From: Thermophagus sp052400625
Lineage (GTDB): Bacteria > Bacteroidota > Bacteroidia > Bacteroidales > Marinilabiliaceae
Assembly: GCA_052400625.1 (NCBI GenBank)
Contig: JBQTGH010000009.1
Strand: one strand, 5' to 3'
Length of the DNA: 64,000 nucleotides
Shown here piece after piece: positions 1 through 7,929 of this stretch (positions are counted from its first letter, which is position 1; every line of letters begins with the position of its first letter). The notes under the pieces were generated by a model, which made no database searches, had not been told where the DNA came from, and saw only the letters and a list, made by a program, of their open reading frames with translations. The position numbers were made by a program, and so were the translations under genes.

Positions 1-63
1 CAAGAAAATTCGAACAACCGCGATATTAATAGAAGAGTTTATTATACGAAAAATAACCTATAA
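1..63 (+). CDS. C-terminal end of an upstream gene (partial)
   Basis: Frame 1 is open from the window edge to a TAA three bases before the lepB start, giving a 20-residue tail (QENSNNRDINRRVYYTKNNL). The NRRV segment resembles the end of OmpA-like domains, but this is too short to assign. The second frame is also open and ends in a TGA that overlaps the lepB ATG, so the true reading frame is uncertain. Either way an upstream gene appears to be tightly linked to lepB. Confidence 0.35.
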   Translation, partial: QENSNNRDINRRVYYTKNNL

Positions 64-66
64 GCA

Positions 67-1497
67 ATGATTGACTTTCAAAACGTTAAAAAAGCAAACT
101 GGATAAAATTCGGGATTGCTGCCCTGATATTTGTATTATGGGTGATATGGATCGGCAACTTATGGATATTGCTCGGTCTTCCGATCATCTTTGACATTTA
201 CATTTCGAAGATAATTCCTTGGGGTGCCTGGAAAAAAAACAAAGACGGAAGCAAACCAGCTGCCTGGAAAGAATGGCTTGATGCGCTTATTTTTGCACTA
301 ATAGCCGTCTATCTAATCAACATATTCTTCTTCCAAAATTACAAGATTCCCACCTCATCGCTGGAGAAAAGTCTTCTTGTGGGCGACCACCTTTTTGTCA
401 GCAAAATGAGTTATGGCCCGCGGATGCCGAATACGCCACTTTCCTTCCCATTGGTTCAGAATACCTTTCCTGTTATCAATACAAAATCGTATTTGGAAAA
501 GCCCTATTGGGATTACAAAAGGCTAAAAGGTTTTGGCCAGGTGAAAAGGGGAGACATTGTTGTTTTTAACTTTCCTGCCGGCGATACGGTGGCCTTTCTG
601 CGGCCCAACCCGGCCTATTTCAACATCATCAGGGAGATCGGCCAGAGTCTGGCCATTCGCAACAACTATTCAACATTAGGTCTCGATGAATTCCAATTAC
701 GTTTGAAAGAGCGTGCCTTAGGCGCAGAGTATGTAAAAGAAAATCCCGCAGACTTTGGGAAAGTGGTTTACAGACCAGTAGATCGGCGTGACAACTATGT
801 AAAACGATGCGTAGCACTGCCGGGCGACACCTTCGAAATTCGGCATAATCAATTGTTCATCAACGGTGATTTGTTTCAGGAACCGGAAGGCGTTCAGCAT
901 AACTACAATATACTCACCGATGGCACCACACTTAACCGGAACTTTTTTGAACGACTTGACATCAGTGATCCCGAACGATATTTGGGACAAACCGGCCCCT
1001 ATTACTCGTTACCGCTCACTTCTTCCATGCTGGAAAAAGTGAGACAAATGCCTTTTATAAAAAATGTTACGATCAACGAAGAAATGATCGACACCACCAG
1101 ATTGCAAGTATTTCCTTACAGTAAATATTTCCAATGGAGTCGAGACAATTTTGGCCCGGTCGTTATTCCCCAAAGAGGAAAGACCGTCCATATAACTTTA
1201 AAAAATATTCTTCTTTACGAACGTATCATCAAAAATTATGAAGGAAACACCTTGGAAATAAAAGATGGGGAAATTTTCATCAATGGTTCCGCCGCAGACA
1301 CCTACACTTTTAAAATGGACTATTACTTTATGATGGGTGACAACCGGCACAATTCGGCGGATTCACGCTATTGGGGCTTTGTTCCCGAAGACCACATTGT
1401 AGGAAAACCCTTATTAGTCTGGCTTTCATTAGACAAAAACAAATCGTTTCCGAAAAATATCCGTTGGAACAGATTCTTTAAATATGCCGGAAAATAA
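67..1497 (+). CDS. lepB: Signal peptidase I (S26A), large-insert Bacteroidota type
   Basis: Inner-membrane protease that removes signal peptides from exported proteins at the periplasmic face. The 476 residues start with hydrophobic segments (about residues 13-45 and 75-92). The catalytic serine lies in TSSLEKS (about residue 98) and the catalytic lysine in YVKRCVALPGDT (about residue 245). The C-terminal box MMGDNRHNSADSRYWG fits S26 conserved box E. It is longer than E. coli LepB (about 324) because of an insert between the Ser and Lys boxes and a second one before the C-terminal box, which is usual in Bacteroidota. Its stop codon overlaps the start of a second LepB (TAATG), so the two are translationally coupled. 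Confidence 0.95.
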   Translation: MIDFQNVKKANWIKFGIAALIFVLWVIWIGNLWILLGLPIIFDIYISKIIPWGAWKKNKDGSKPAAWKEWLDALIFALIAVYLINIFFFQNYKIPTSSLEKSLLVGDHLFVSKMSYGPRMPNTPLSFPLVQNTFPVINTKSYLEKPYWDYKRLKGFGQVKRGDIVVFNFPAGDTVAFLRPNPAYFNIIREIGQSLAIRNNYSTLGLDEFQLRLKERALGAEYVKENPADFGKVVYRPVDRRDNYVKRCVALPGDTFEIRHNQLFINGDLFQEPEGVQHNYNILTDGTTLNRNFFERLDISDPERYLGQTGPYYSLPLTSSMLEKVRQMPFIKNVTINEEMIDTTRLQVFPYSKYFQWSRDNFGPVVIPQRGKTVHITLKNILLYERIIKNYEGNTLEIKDGEIFINGSAADTYTFKMDYYFMMGDNRHNSADSRYWGFVPEDHIVGKPLLVWLSLDKNKSFPKNIRWNRFFKYAGK

Positions 1498-2678
1498 TGG
1501 CAAGCATTCTGAAAAACATTTCATTGTCACTTTTAGTAATAGCGGCAGGATGGTGGTTTCGTACACTTTTAACTCCCATCCTGCTATTATTACTAATTTG
1601 GGCCTTATGGATTTATCGCGACAAGACGAATTCATTTCGTCGAAAAATAAAAAATACTCATCACAGAATTTATCAGATATTATCGTTAATTCTTCTACTT
1701 TCGACAGGAATTATTGTTGGAATCGGGATATACAGATTTGTATTTGAATTTATTTCTGTGCCATCTCCTTCCATGGAGAAAGCCATTCATTCCGGCGATT
1801 ATATTCTTGTCAACAAACTGATACCGGGACCTCGGAGATTCCCTGAATGGCCTGACAAATACTTCAGAATGGCGGGCACACAAAAACTAAAAAGAGGAGA
1901 CATCATACTTTTTAACTTTCCTGAAGGAGATACCATTCTGGAAAACCGCCCCAATGAAAGTTACTACTATCTGAAAAGGCACTTTAATAATTTCGACCGG
2001 CTTCGGAAAATCCGCAATTGGGGCAATCTCATACCACTCAGTGTAAGAGAAAGGCCTCGATTTGTCAAACGCCTGGTGGCATTGCCGGGTGATACGCTGG
2101 AAATAAACAATGGCATTTTGCTAATCAACAATAAAACTTTTGATTTGGCACCAACCATCATTAAAAAATTCAGATGGACCGGGCCCAAAGACTCTTTTCA
2201 GGAACGAATTAAAAACAAAAACATTATCAATCACTATCAATATCGCAATAGCATTGTGGTTGAAATGACCACTGGCACCTTTAACCATCTTTCTCATGAC
2301 TTAAAAGTCAATTTTAATCCTGCTCTTCTTGAGAAAAAATTACCCGATCCCTATACTTTTCCATTTAATATCTCCACAGGCTGGAACACAGACTTTATGG
2401 GACCGATAATAATACCCTCCAAAGGAGACACCATTTGGCTTACCCCAACCAACATCGACCTTTACAAAAGAGCCATAAGTGTTTATGAGGGAAATGATCT
2501 TCAGATTATGGACGGAAGAATATTCATCAATGGGAAAGCACAGAACCATTATCGTTTCAAATTAAATTATTACTGGGTCATGGGAGACAATCGCCCTCAC
2601 TCCTTCGACAGTCGTTTCTGGGGATTGTTACCTGAGAACCATATTATTGGGAAAATCCCTGAAATGTTTGTAAATTGA
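1497..2678 (+). CDS. lepB: Second signal peptidase I paralogue
   Basis: A 393-residue S26A protease whose ATG shares one base with the stop of the preceding lepB. It has two N-terminal membrane segments (about residues 8-40 and 60-80), the serine box PSPSMEKA (Ser about 92), the lysine box FVKRLVALPGDT (Lys about 190), and the C-terminal box VMGDNRPHSFDSRFWG. All catalytic elements are present, so it should be active. It is shorter than its neighbour in the first insert, and the two sequences are clearly diverged, so this is an old duplication. Division of labour between substrate classes is an inference. Confidence 0.94.
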   Translation: MASILKNISLSLLVIAAGWWFRTLLTPILLLLLIWALWIYRDKTNSFRRKIKNTHHRIYQILSLILLLSTGIIVGIGIYRFVFEFISVPSPSMEKAIHSGDYILVNKLIPGPRRFPEWPDKYFRMAGTQKLKRGDIILFNFPEGDTILENRPNESYYYLKRHFNNFDRLRKIRNWGNLIPLSVRERPRFVKRLVALPGDTLEINNGILLINNKTFDLAPTIIKKFRWTGPKDSFQERIKNKNIINHYQYRNSIVVEMTTGTFNHLSHDLKVNFNPALLEKKLPDPYTFPFNISTGWNTDFMGPIIIPSKGDTIWLTPTNIDLYKRAISVYEGNDLQIMDGRIFINGKAQNHYRFKLNYYWVMGDNRPHSFDSRFWGLLPENHIIGKIPEMFVN

Positions 2679-2726
2679 TGCTCTCCTTAAATAAAGGTAA
2701 TTATAGAATTTAAAAACACATTTACC

Positions 2727-3026
2727 ATGAGAGGAAAAACCACATTTTCGTTATGGGGATTCATAATAATCGCCCTATTATTGGTTTTGTTTTCTGTTCA
2801 AAACGCGCAGGAAGTAGGCTTCCAGTTTATGGTCTGGAAAACCCACTTATCACTTTCAATCTTGCTGATTGTTGCTTTTTTGTTGGGCTTAATAGCAGGC
2901 GTCTTTTTTTCATACCGAAGAAATCGGAAGCATCTTAAAATGGAAAAAGAAAAAGATAAATCTGCACTGAAAACAAATCAAACAACAAAAGCTCAACCTA
3001 CCGTCGCCAACGACCAAGACCTTTAG
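2727..3026 (+). CDS. LapA/DUF1049-like small membrane protein
   Basis: 99 residues with two hydrophobic helices (about residues 8-25 and 40-63) joined by a short stretch containing SVQNAQEVGFQF, the pattern typical of the LapA (DUF1049) family. A basic segment (YRRNRKHLK) and a hydrophilic tail follow. In proteobacteria LapA works with LapB in control of lipopolysaccharide assembly. A similar role here is only suggested by family. It follows the lepB pair by 48 bases in the same direction. Confidence 0.75.
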   Translation: MRGKTTFSLWGFIIIALLLVLFSVQNAQEVGFQFMVWKTHLSLSILLIVAFLLGLIAGVFFSYRRNRKHLKMEKEKDKSALKTNQTTKAQPTVANDQDL

Positions 3027-3063
3027 GATCGTAATCATTCTCTTTAGAAACTTGTTCTTTGAT

Positions 3064-3708
3064 ATGATCAAACAGCTATTATTATCACAGGCCTGTTTCG
3101 GGCCTGTTCCTTATTTTGTGCTCATCAGCAAAGCAGAAAAAGCCATTATAGAAAAACATTCCAATTATCAGCGACAAACCTATCGAAACCGATATAAAAT
3201 ACTGGGCGCCAATGGGCCATTAACATTGTCTATTCCGATAGAAAAAGGAAAGAACATCAAAACAAAAGATAAAGATGTAAAAATTGCCTATCACACCAAT
3301 TGGCAAGCCAATCATTGGAAGTCGATCGTATCGGCCTACAACTCGTCCCCATTTTTTCAATTTTACCGGGACGACTTTGAACCCCTATTCTTTGATAAGC
3401 ACACGTATTTACTGGATCTTAATCTCAAGATTACTCATTTAATTTGCCAGATACTGGATATTGACACTCCCATTGAAACCACTTCTCAATATGAAAAAGA
3501 ACCAGGAAACAATATTCGAGATCTAAGGGAGGCTATTCATCCCAAAAAGCCTGTGGAAAAAGCAGCCCTGTTCGTTCCAACGATTCCTTATAAACAGGTT
3601 TTTGATGACCGCTTCGGTTTTGTCCCCAACCTCAGCATTTTAGATTTGCTATTCAACAAAGGCCCTGAAGCCGCCTTATTATTGAATGAAACGAGCATGA
3701 TCAACTAA
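3064..3708 (+). CDS. WbqC family protein
   Basis: About 214 residues from the ATG at 3064. A TTG four codons upstream is the alternative start, but the ATG gives the usual family opening MIKQLLLSQACFGPVPYF. Conserved WbqC-type segments include QRQTYRNRYKILGANG and HTNWQANHWKSIVSAYNSSP. WbqC proteins are linked to O-antigen/amino-sugar modification loci, and their biochemistry is poorly defined. In Bacteroidota the gene often follows lepB, as here. It is the last gene of this co-directional group. Confidence 0.85.
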   Translation: MIKQLLLSQACFGPVPYFVLISKAEKAIIEKHSNYQRQTYRNRYKILGANGPLTLSIPIEKGKNIKTKDKDVKIAYHTNWQANHWKSIVSAYNSSPFFQFYRDDFEPLFFDKHTYLLDLNLKITHLICQILDIDTPIETTSQYEKEPGNNIRDLREAIHPKKPVEKAALFVPTIPYKQVFDDRFGFVPNLSILDLLFNKGPEAALLLNETSMIN

Positions 3709-3778
3709 GGTGGCACAACAAGAATATATAGTACACAGGCAGAAGCCAGAAGGGAATTTTATTAAAATTCATTTTTTT

Positions 3779-3875
3779 CAGCATGGATATGAGAGATTGT
3801 CACAAAAGAAGAGGTATAAATCATGATCATGCGAGTTCCATCCGGCCATTAACTCAACTAAACTTTATACGGATG
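3779..3875 (-). repeat. Dispersed intergenic element, copy 1
   Basis: Read on the minus strand it runs CATCCGTATAAAG ... GCCGGATGGAACTCGCATGA ... and ends near CATGCTG. It shares this order with copies near 10.1, 25.0, 26.2, 28.5, 44.8-45.0 and 46.2 kb. It fills the gap between two convergent genes (wbqC-like and Nudix). No coding potential was seen. Confidence 0.75.
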
Positions 3876-3892
3876 GCACTGTTATGCAATCG

Positions 3893-4339
3893 TTATTGAT
3901 TTTCCCACATTCTCAACCCATCTCCAATTATGGTTTCATGATCAAAGGCCAGCGGCGGCAAACCATCAATGGGAAACCATGAAGCATCCTGTGCATCATC
4001 ATCCCCCTGAACAGCGGCAGGATGTTCCAAGGAGGCAAGATAAGCAACGGTAATGGTATGATGGCGTGGATCACGAAACGGTTTGCCAAAAGCTCCTATC
4101 TGCCTTAAATTTACCCCTTTGAGACCGGTCTCCTCTTCCAACTCGCGATGCGCGGCGACTTCCAGATCTTCATCCTTATCCACAAAACCACCCGGCAAGG
4201 CCCACATATCTTTAAAGGGAGGATATCGTCGTTTAATAAGCAAAATTTTCAGATTTTCTCTTCGAGCACCTGCCAGTACTACAACATCTGCCGTTACGGC
4301 AGGTCGTGGATATTCGTAGCAAAACTTACCGGTTGTCAT
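3893..4339 (-). CDS. Nudix hydrolase
   Basis: Hydrolyses a nucleoside-diphosphate-linked substrate. The sequence carries a complete Nudix box (G-x5-E-x7-REUxEExGU) in GFVDKDEDLEVAAHRELEEE followed by TGL. The start chosen is the internal ATG giving MTTGKFCYEYPRPAVTADVV, the common opening of small Bacteroidota Nudix proteins. An ATG 16 codons upstream (4387) would add an unrelated hydrophobic stretch. The 148 residues match ADP-ribose/ADP-sugar-type or NrtR-N-terminal-like members. The exact substrate cannot be read from sequence. The gene stands alone, with a repeat element downstream. Confidence 0.9.
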   Translation of the reverse strand: MTTGKFCYEYPRPAVTADVVVLAGARRENLKILLIKRRYPPFKDMWALPGGFVDKDEDLEVAAHRELEEETGLKGVNLRQIGAFGKPFRDPRHHTITVAYLASLEHPAAVQGDDDAQDASWFPIDGLPPLAFDHETIIGDGLRMWENQ

Positions 4340-4545
4340 GTTTTCTTTGATTATATAAATACACATCCCCCCAAAAAGGAAGTTCAACGTTGCTCAGTAA
4401 ATTCTTAGCACATCTTACCAGAAAGAAATTCCACTATCTTAAAAAGTGGTTTTCCTTTCGGCAACACTTTCGGTTTGAATAATGAAGGACTCCGAAAGAC
4501 GATTTTTCTTCACACAAACAGCTGAAAGTGTTCACATATCAAGTA

Positions 4546-5325
4546 TTATAAAACACGTTTAATAACCCTCAGATGGTGGGTATATTTTCTTAACTCCTTA
4601 TTGTATATTCCCTGATGATCCAGAACATCAATTCTGACAGATCCGCTGGCATGCAGCAGTCGGCCTTGGCCCAAACAAATGCCCACGTGAATAATATCGC
4701 CGTTTTCGTTGTCGAAAAAAGCCAAGTCACCGGATTTTGCTTCTTCCACGTAACTGACAACTTGTCCCTTTTCTATCTGCTGCGAAGCATTCCTCGGCAT
4801 CAAAACACCGGCTGTTTTATAGACCACCTGCACCATACCACTGCAGTCAATGCCATAGAAAGTTTTGCCACCCCACAAATAAGGTGCATTCAGGAAGCCT
4901 CGAGCCACTTCTTCCACATCCACCTTTTCATTGGCAACAATTCCCTGCCAGTAAAACTCCTTCTGCCCGATTTTAATGACGTTCCTATCCTCACCATTAA
5001 ATACCACTTTGCTTCCGGCCGAAAGAAACTGAACGGTAGAATCAGCCTCTCTAACCACTTTCACAAAAGGTCTTTTTACAATAAAACCATCGGATTTTTC
5101 CCACAAATCCACATCCCTATCATCCAGAAGATCAATTAGTTTTTCATCAATCCAACCGGTATATCCGTCATAATTTAATTTTACAAGTGCCCATTTATCA
5201 CGGCGCTCCAAAATCTCAAAGCTTTCACCAAACAGAATCTGCGTCTCCATTTGGGATGATTCCGACGGTTCAGTGCGAACTGGGATAAATCCATAAGTAC
5301 AAATTGATTGTGGCATATAATACAA
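4546..5325 (-). CDS. SH3-domain NlpC/P60 cysteine peptidase
   Basis: Probable gamma-D-glutamyl-diaminopimelate endopeptidase acting on peptidoglycan peptides. Of 259 residues, the first half has SH3b-like features (GESFEILERRDKWALVKL ... GYTGWIDEK). The C-terminal NlpC/P60 domain has catalytic Cys in YGIDCSGMVQ (about residue 166), His in IIHVGICLG and the third residue in LLHASGS. No signal peptide or lipobox is visible, so a cytoplasmic role in recycling imported murein peptides (as for YkfC-type enzymes) is more likely than an extracellular one. Monocistronic as far as can be seen. Confidence 0.9.
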   Translation of the reverse strand: MYYMPQSICTYGFIPVRTEPSESSQMETQILFGESFEILERRDKWALVKLNYDGYTGWIDEKLIDLLDDRDVDLWEKSDGFIVKRPFVKVVREADSTVQFLSAGSKVVFNGEDRNVIKIGQKEFYWQGIVANEKVDVEEVARGFLNAPYLWGGKTFYGIDCSGMVQVVYKTAGVLMPRNASQQIEKGQVVSYVEEAKSGDLAFFDNENGDIIHVGICLGQGRLLHASGSVRIDVLDHQGIYNKELRKYTHHLRVIKRVL

Positions 5326-5637
5326 TTTACAACACTAATAAATTATGCCTATACTAATCAAAAAGCAAACCAAAATCAGAGATAAGATTAAATTTCCCTA
5401 CAATTAACACCAATGGATTATTTCACAGGGTTTAAGAGATTATAAAAATGGGAAGCAAAATCAATGACAGAATTTTCACCCTTTTTAAACCGCAAAGTTC
5501 CCCAAACGTCCAAAATCATAAAACAGGGAATCAACCCATTAAACCCGATTCCGGATCCCATCATTAACTTAGAGAGAAAATATAACGTTCATAAGTAGTA
5601 TATTAGTGCTTTGAATTCTATTAAAAATACGTCCAAA
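5326..5637. other. Intergenic region, nothing recognised
   Basis: AT-rich spacer between two divergent genes. It should hold promoters in both directions, but I see no convincing TTTG / TAnnTTTG pair, no stem-loop of note and no repeat. Confidence 0.5.
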
Positions 5638-7827
5638 ATGAGCAATATAATTTCCACATTAAAAGTACATTCAGTTTCCATATATCGGATCGTGATGTTT
5701 CTGGCGGCAATTGTTATTGTTGTCTATATTCTTCCTCGCGAGGGTAAATTCCCTTATGAGTATTCAAAAGGAAAACCTTGGAAACATGAAATGATGATTG
5801 CTCCTTTTGACTTTCCCATTTATAAAAGTCAGCAGGAGTTACAAAAAGAACGTGACAGCTTAATGGCCAATTTTCGCCCCTACTTTGTTTTCGACACCCT
5901 GAAGAAATCAGACCAAATAGACCGCACCCTATTGGATGTGGAAAACAGGAGAAGTCAGCTCACTCAAAATTATCCTTTTTTGAATGAGCAGGCCAAAAGG
6001 AGCGATTCAACGCTATGGTTTGTTTTAAAAAACACATTGAGAAGCCAACTGGAAACGGTCTATTCCCGTGGTCTGGTGCAACTGCCCGATGCTTATGAAG
6101 ATGTGGAAGGATCATTTGAGTTTATGATAGTAAAAAACAATTTTGCCGAACCTTCCGGATTAAGTGAATTTCACAACTATTTGAGCGCCTATCAGCAAAT
6201 TTCCACCCAATTGGTCCAACAATTAAGCGAATCCTCCAACGTGGAACAAAGTCGCTTGGATAATCTTATATCCGACCTTCAGATCAATAAATACCTGACA
6301 CCCAATGTCATTTTCGACAAAGGAAGAACCAGTCGTGAACAAGAAGCCATCATCAAAAACATCAGTTTAACCAGCGGGGTGGTATTATCCGGTCAAAAAA
6401 TTGTGGATACCGGAGAAATAATAAATGAGAAAACGGTCAAAATATTGGATTCTCTTAAGAAAGAATATGAAGTTGCACTTGGCGGAGGAAGCGGTCATTA
6501 CTTTATTTTGCTGGGACAAGCCCTATTATCCTTCCTGTTTTTTACCATGATTTATCTGTTTCTTTCATTCTTTAGGAGAGATGTATTTAACAACCTATCC
6601 TCAGTTATTTTCATCCTTTTAATGGTTATAAGTATTTTACTATTGGCCAGTCTTTCACGCCTTTTTGAATTTTTCCCGCTTTATATTATTCCTTTTGCCA
6701 TTCTCCCCATTATTATCCGAACATTTTTTGATTCCCGTCTGGCCTTTTTCATGCATGTAATCACCATTTTAATGGCTGCTTTTTTTACACGCAACAGTTT
6801 TGAATTTGTATATATGCAAGTACCAATAGGTCTGGTTGCCATCTTCAGTTTGTTCAGAATGGTACGACGCGAACAGTTGGTCCGATCTTCCATATTTATA
6901 GTCCTTGCCTATTCTGCTTTTTACAGTGCTCTAGCTATTTTGCAGGAAGGAGACCTTCGGAATATTAACCTTTCTCTGTATGGCCAGTTTTTAATCAATG
7001 GCGGATTGATACTACTGGTTTACCCGCTTATTTACATATTTGAAAAGGTATTTGGATTTGTTTCGGATGTCACATTGGTTGAATTATCAGACACGAATCA
7101 TCCGTTGCTGCGAAAACTGGCGGAAAAAGCTCCGGGATCCTTTCAACATTCACTTCAAGTGGGAAATCTGGCACAGGAAGCAGTTTACATAATTGGAGGC
7201 AATCCTCTTCTGGTGCGGGCAGGTGCCATGTACCATGACATAGGGAAAATTGTTTCCCCCATATTCTTCACCGAGAATCAAAATTCGGGATTCAATCCGC
7301 ATACCAATCTAGACTTTGAAAAAAGTGCTCAGGCCATAATTCAGCACATTGAAAATGGGGTAAAAATAGCCCGCAAACATAAACTGCCGGAGCAGATTAT
7401 TGACTTTATCAGAACTCATCAAGGGACCACCAAGGCACGGTTTTTCTATAATTCATACAAAAACGAACATCCCGGTATGGAACCCGATGAGACCAAGTTC
7501 ACCTATCCCGGGCCGACACCCTTTACCAAAGAAACTGCTATATTAATGATGGCAGATGCTGTCGAGGCTGCCTCCCGAAGCCTAAAAACCTACTCCGACG
7601 AAGAAATTGATAAAGTGGTTGAAAATATCATCAATAATCAGATCGATGAAAATCAATTTGTCAATGCGCCGATTACTTTCAGGGAAATCACTCAGGTAAA
7701 AGAAGTTTTCAAACAAAAATTGAAAAATATCTATCACGCCCGAATTGAATATCCTGAATTAAAGAAACAAAAACAACAGTCGGTAGCCCCCAAGAAACAA
7801 ACACCACCGGAAAAATCTGAAGAATAA
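5638..7827 (+). CDS. 7TM-HD family phosphohydrolase (PgpH-type)
   Basis: Membrane-bound HD-domain phosphodiesterase. The ATG at 5638 gives MSNIISTLKVHSV; a TTG nine codons upstream is an alternative. Order: one N-terminal membrane helix, an extracytoplasmic 7TMR-HDED region (about residues 50-285), seven membrane helices (about 290-475), then a cytoplasmic HD domain with AMYHDIGKI (His-Asp about residue 531) and the supporting motifs FQHSLQVGNL and MMADAVEAASR. This architecture matches PgpH, a c-di-AMP phosphodiesterase of Firmicutes. c-di-AMP turnover is therefore the best guess. The tail (KKQKQQSVAPKKQTPPEKSEE) is charged and probably disordered. Confidence 0.9.
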   Translation: MSNIISTLKVHSVSIYRIVMFLAAIVIVVYILPREGKFPYEYSKGKPWKHEMMIAPFDFPIYKSQQELQKERDSLMANFRPYFVFDTLKKSDQIDRTLLDVENRRSQLTQNYPFLNEQAKRSDSTLWFVLKNTLRSQLETVYSRGLVQLPDAYEDVEGSFEFMIVKNNFAEPSGLSEFHNYLSAYQQISTQLVQQLSESSNVEQSRLDNLISDLQINKYLTPNVIFDKGRTSREQEAIIKNISLTSGVVLSGQKIVDTGEIINEKTVKILDSLKKEYEVALGGGSGHYFILLGQALLSFLFFTMIYLFLSFFRRDVFNNLSSVIFILLMVISILLLASLSRLFEFFPLYIIPFAILPIIIRTFFDSRLAFFMHVITILMAAFFTRNSFEFVYMQVPIGLVAIFSLFRMVRREQLVRSSIFIVLAYSAFYSALAILQEGDLRNINLSLYGQFLINGGLILLVYPLIYIFEKVFGFVSDVTLVELSDTNHPLLRKLAEKAPGSFQHSLQVGNLAQEAVYIIGGNPLLVRAGAMYHDIGKIVSPIFFTENQNSGFNPHTNLDFEKSAQAIIQHIENGVKIARKHKLPEQIIDFIRTHQGTTKARFFYNSYKNEHPGMEPDETKFTYPGPTPFTKETAILMMADAVEAASRSLKTYSDEEIDKVVENIINNQIDENQFVNAPITFREITQVKEVFKQKLKNIYHARIEYPELKKQKQQSVAPKKQTPPEKSEE

Positions 7828-7857
7828 AAAAAATAAATCGGACAATCCATTAAATGC

Positions 7858-7901
7858 AAAAAAGATCCGAAAACCTAACTCCCGGTTTTCGGATCTTTTT
7901 T
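7858..7901. terminator. Bidirectional intrinsic terminator
   Basis: Perfect 18-bp stem (AAAAAAGATCCGAAAACC against its complement) with an 8-base loop. It gives a U-tract in both directions and sits between the convergent HD-phosphohydrolase and chemoreceptor genes. Confidence 0.9.
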
Positions 7902-7929
7902 ATACAATTGATTCGATCATTAATCCTTT

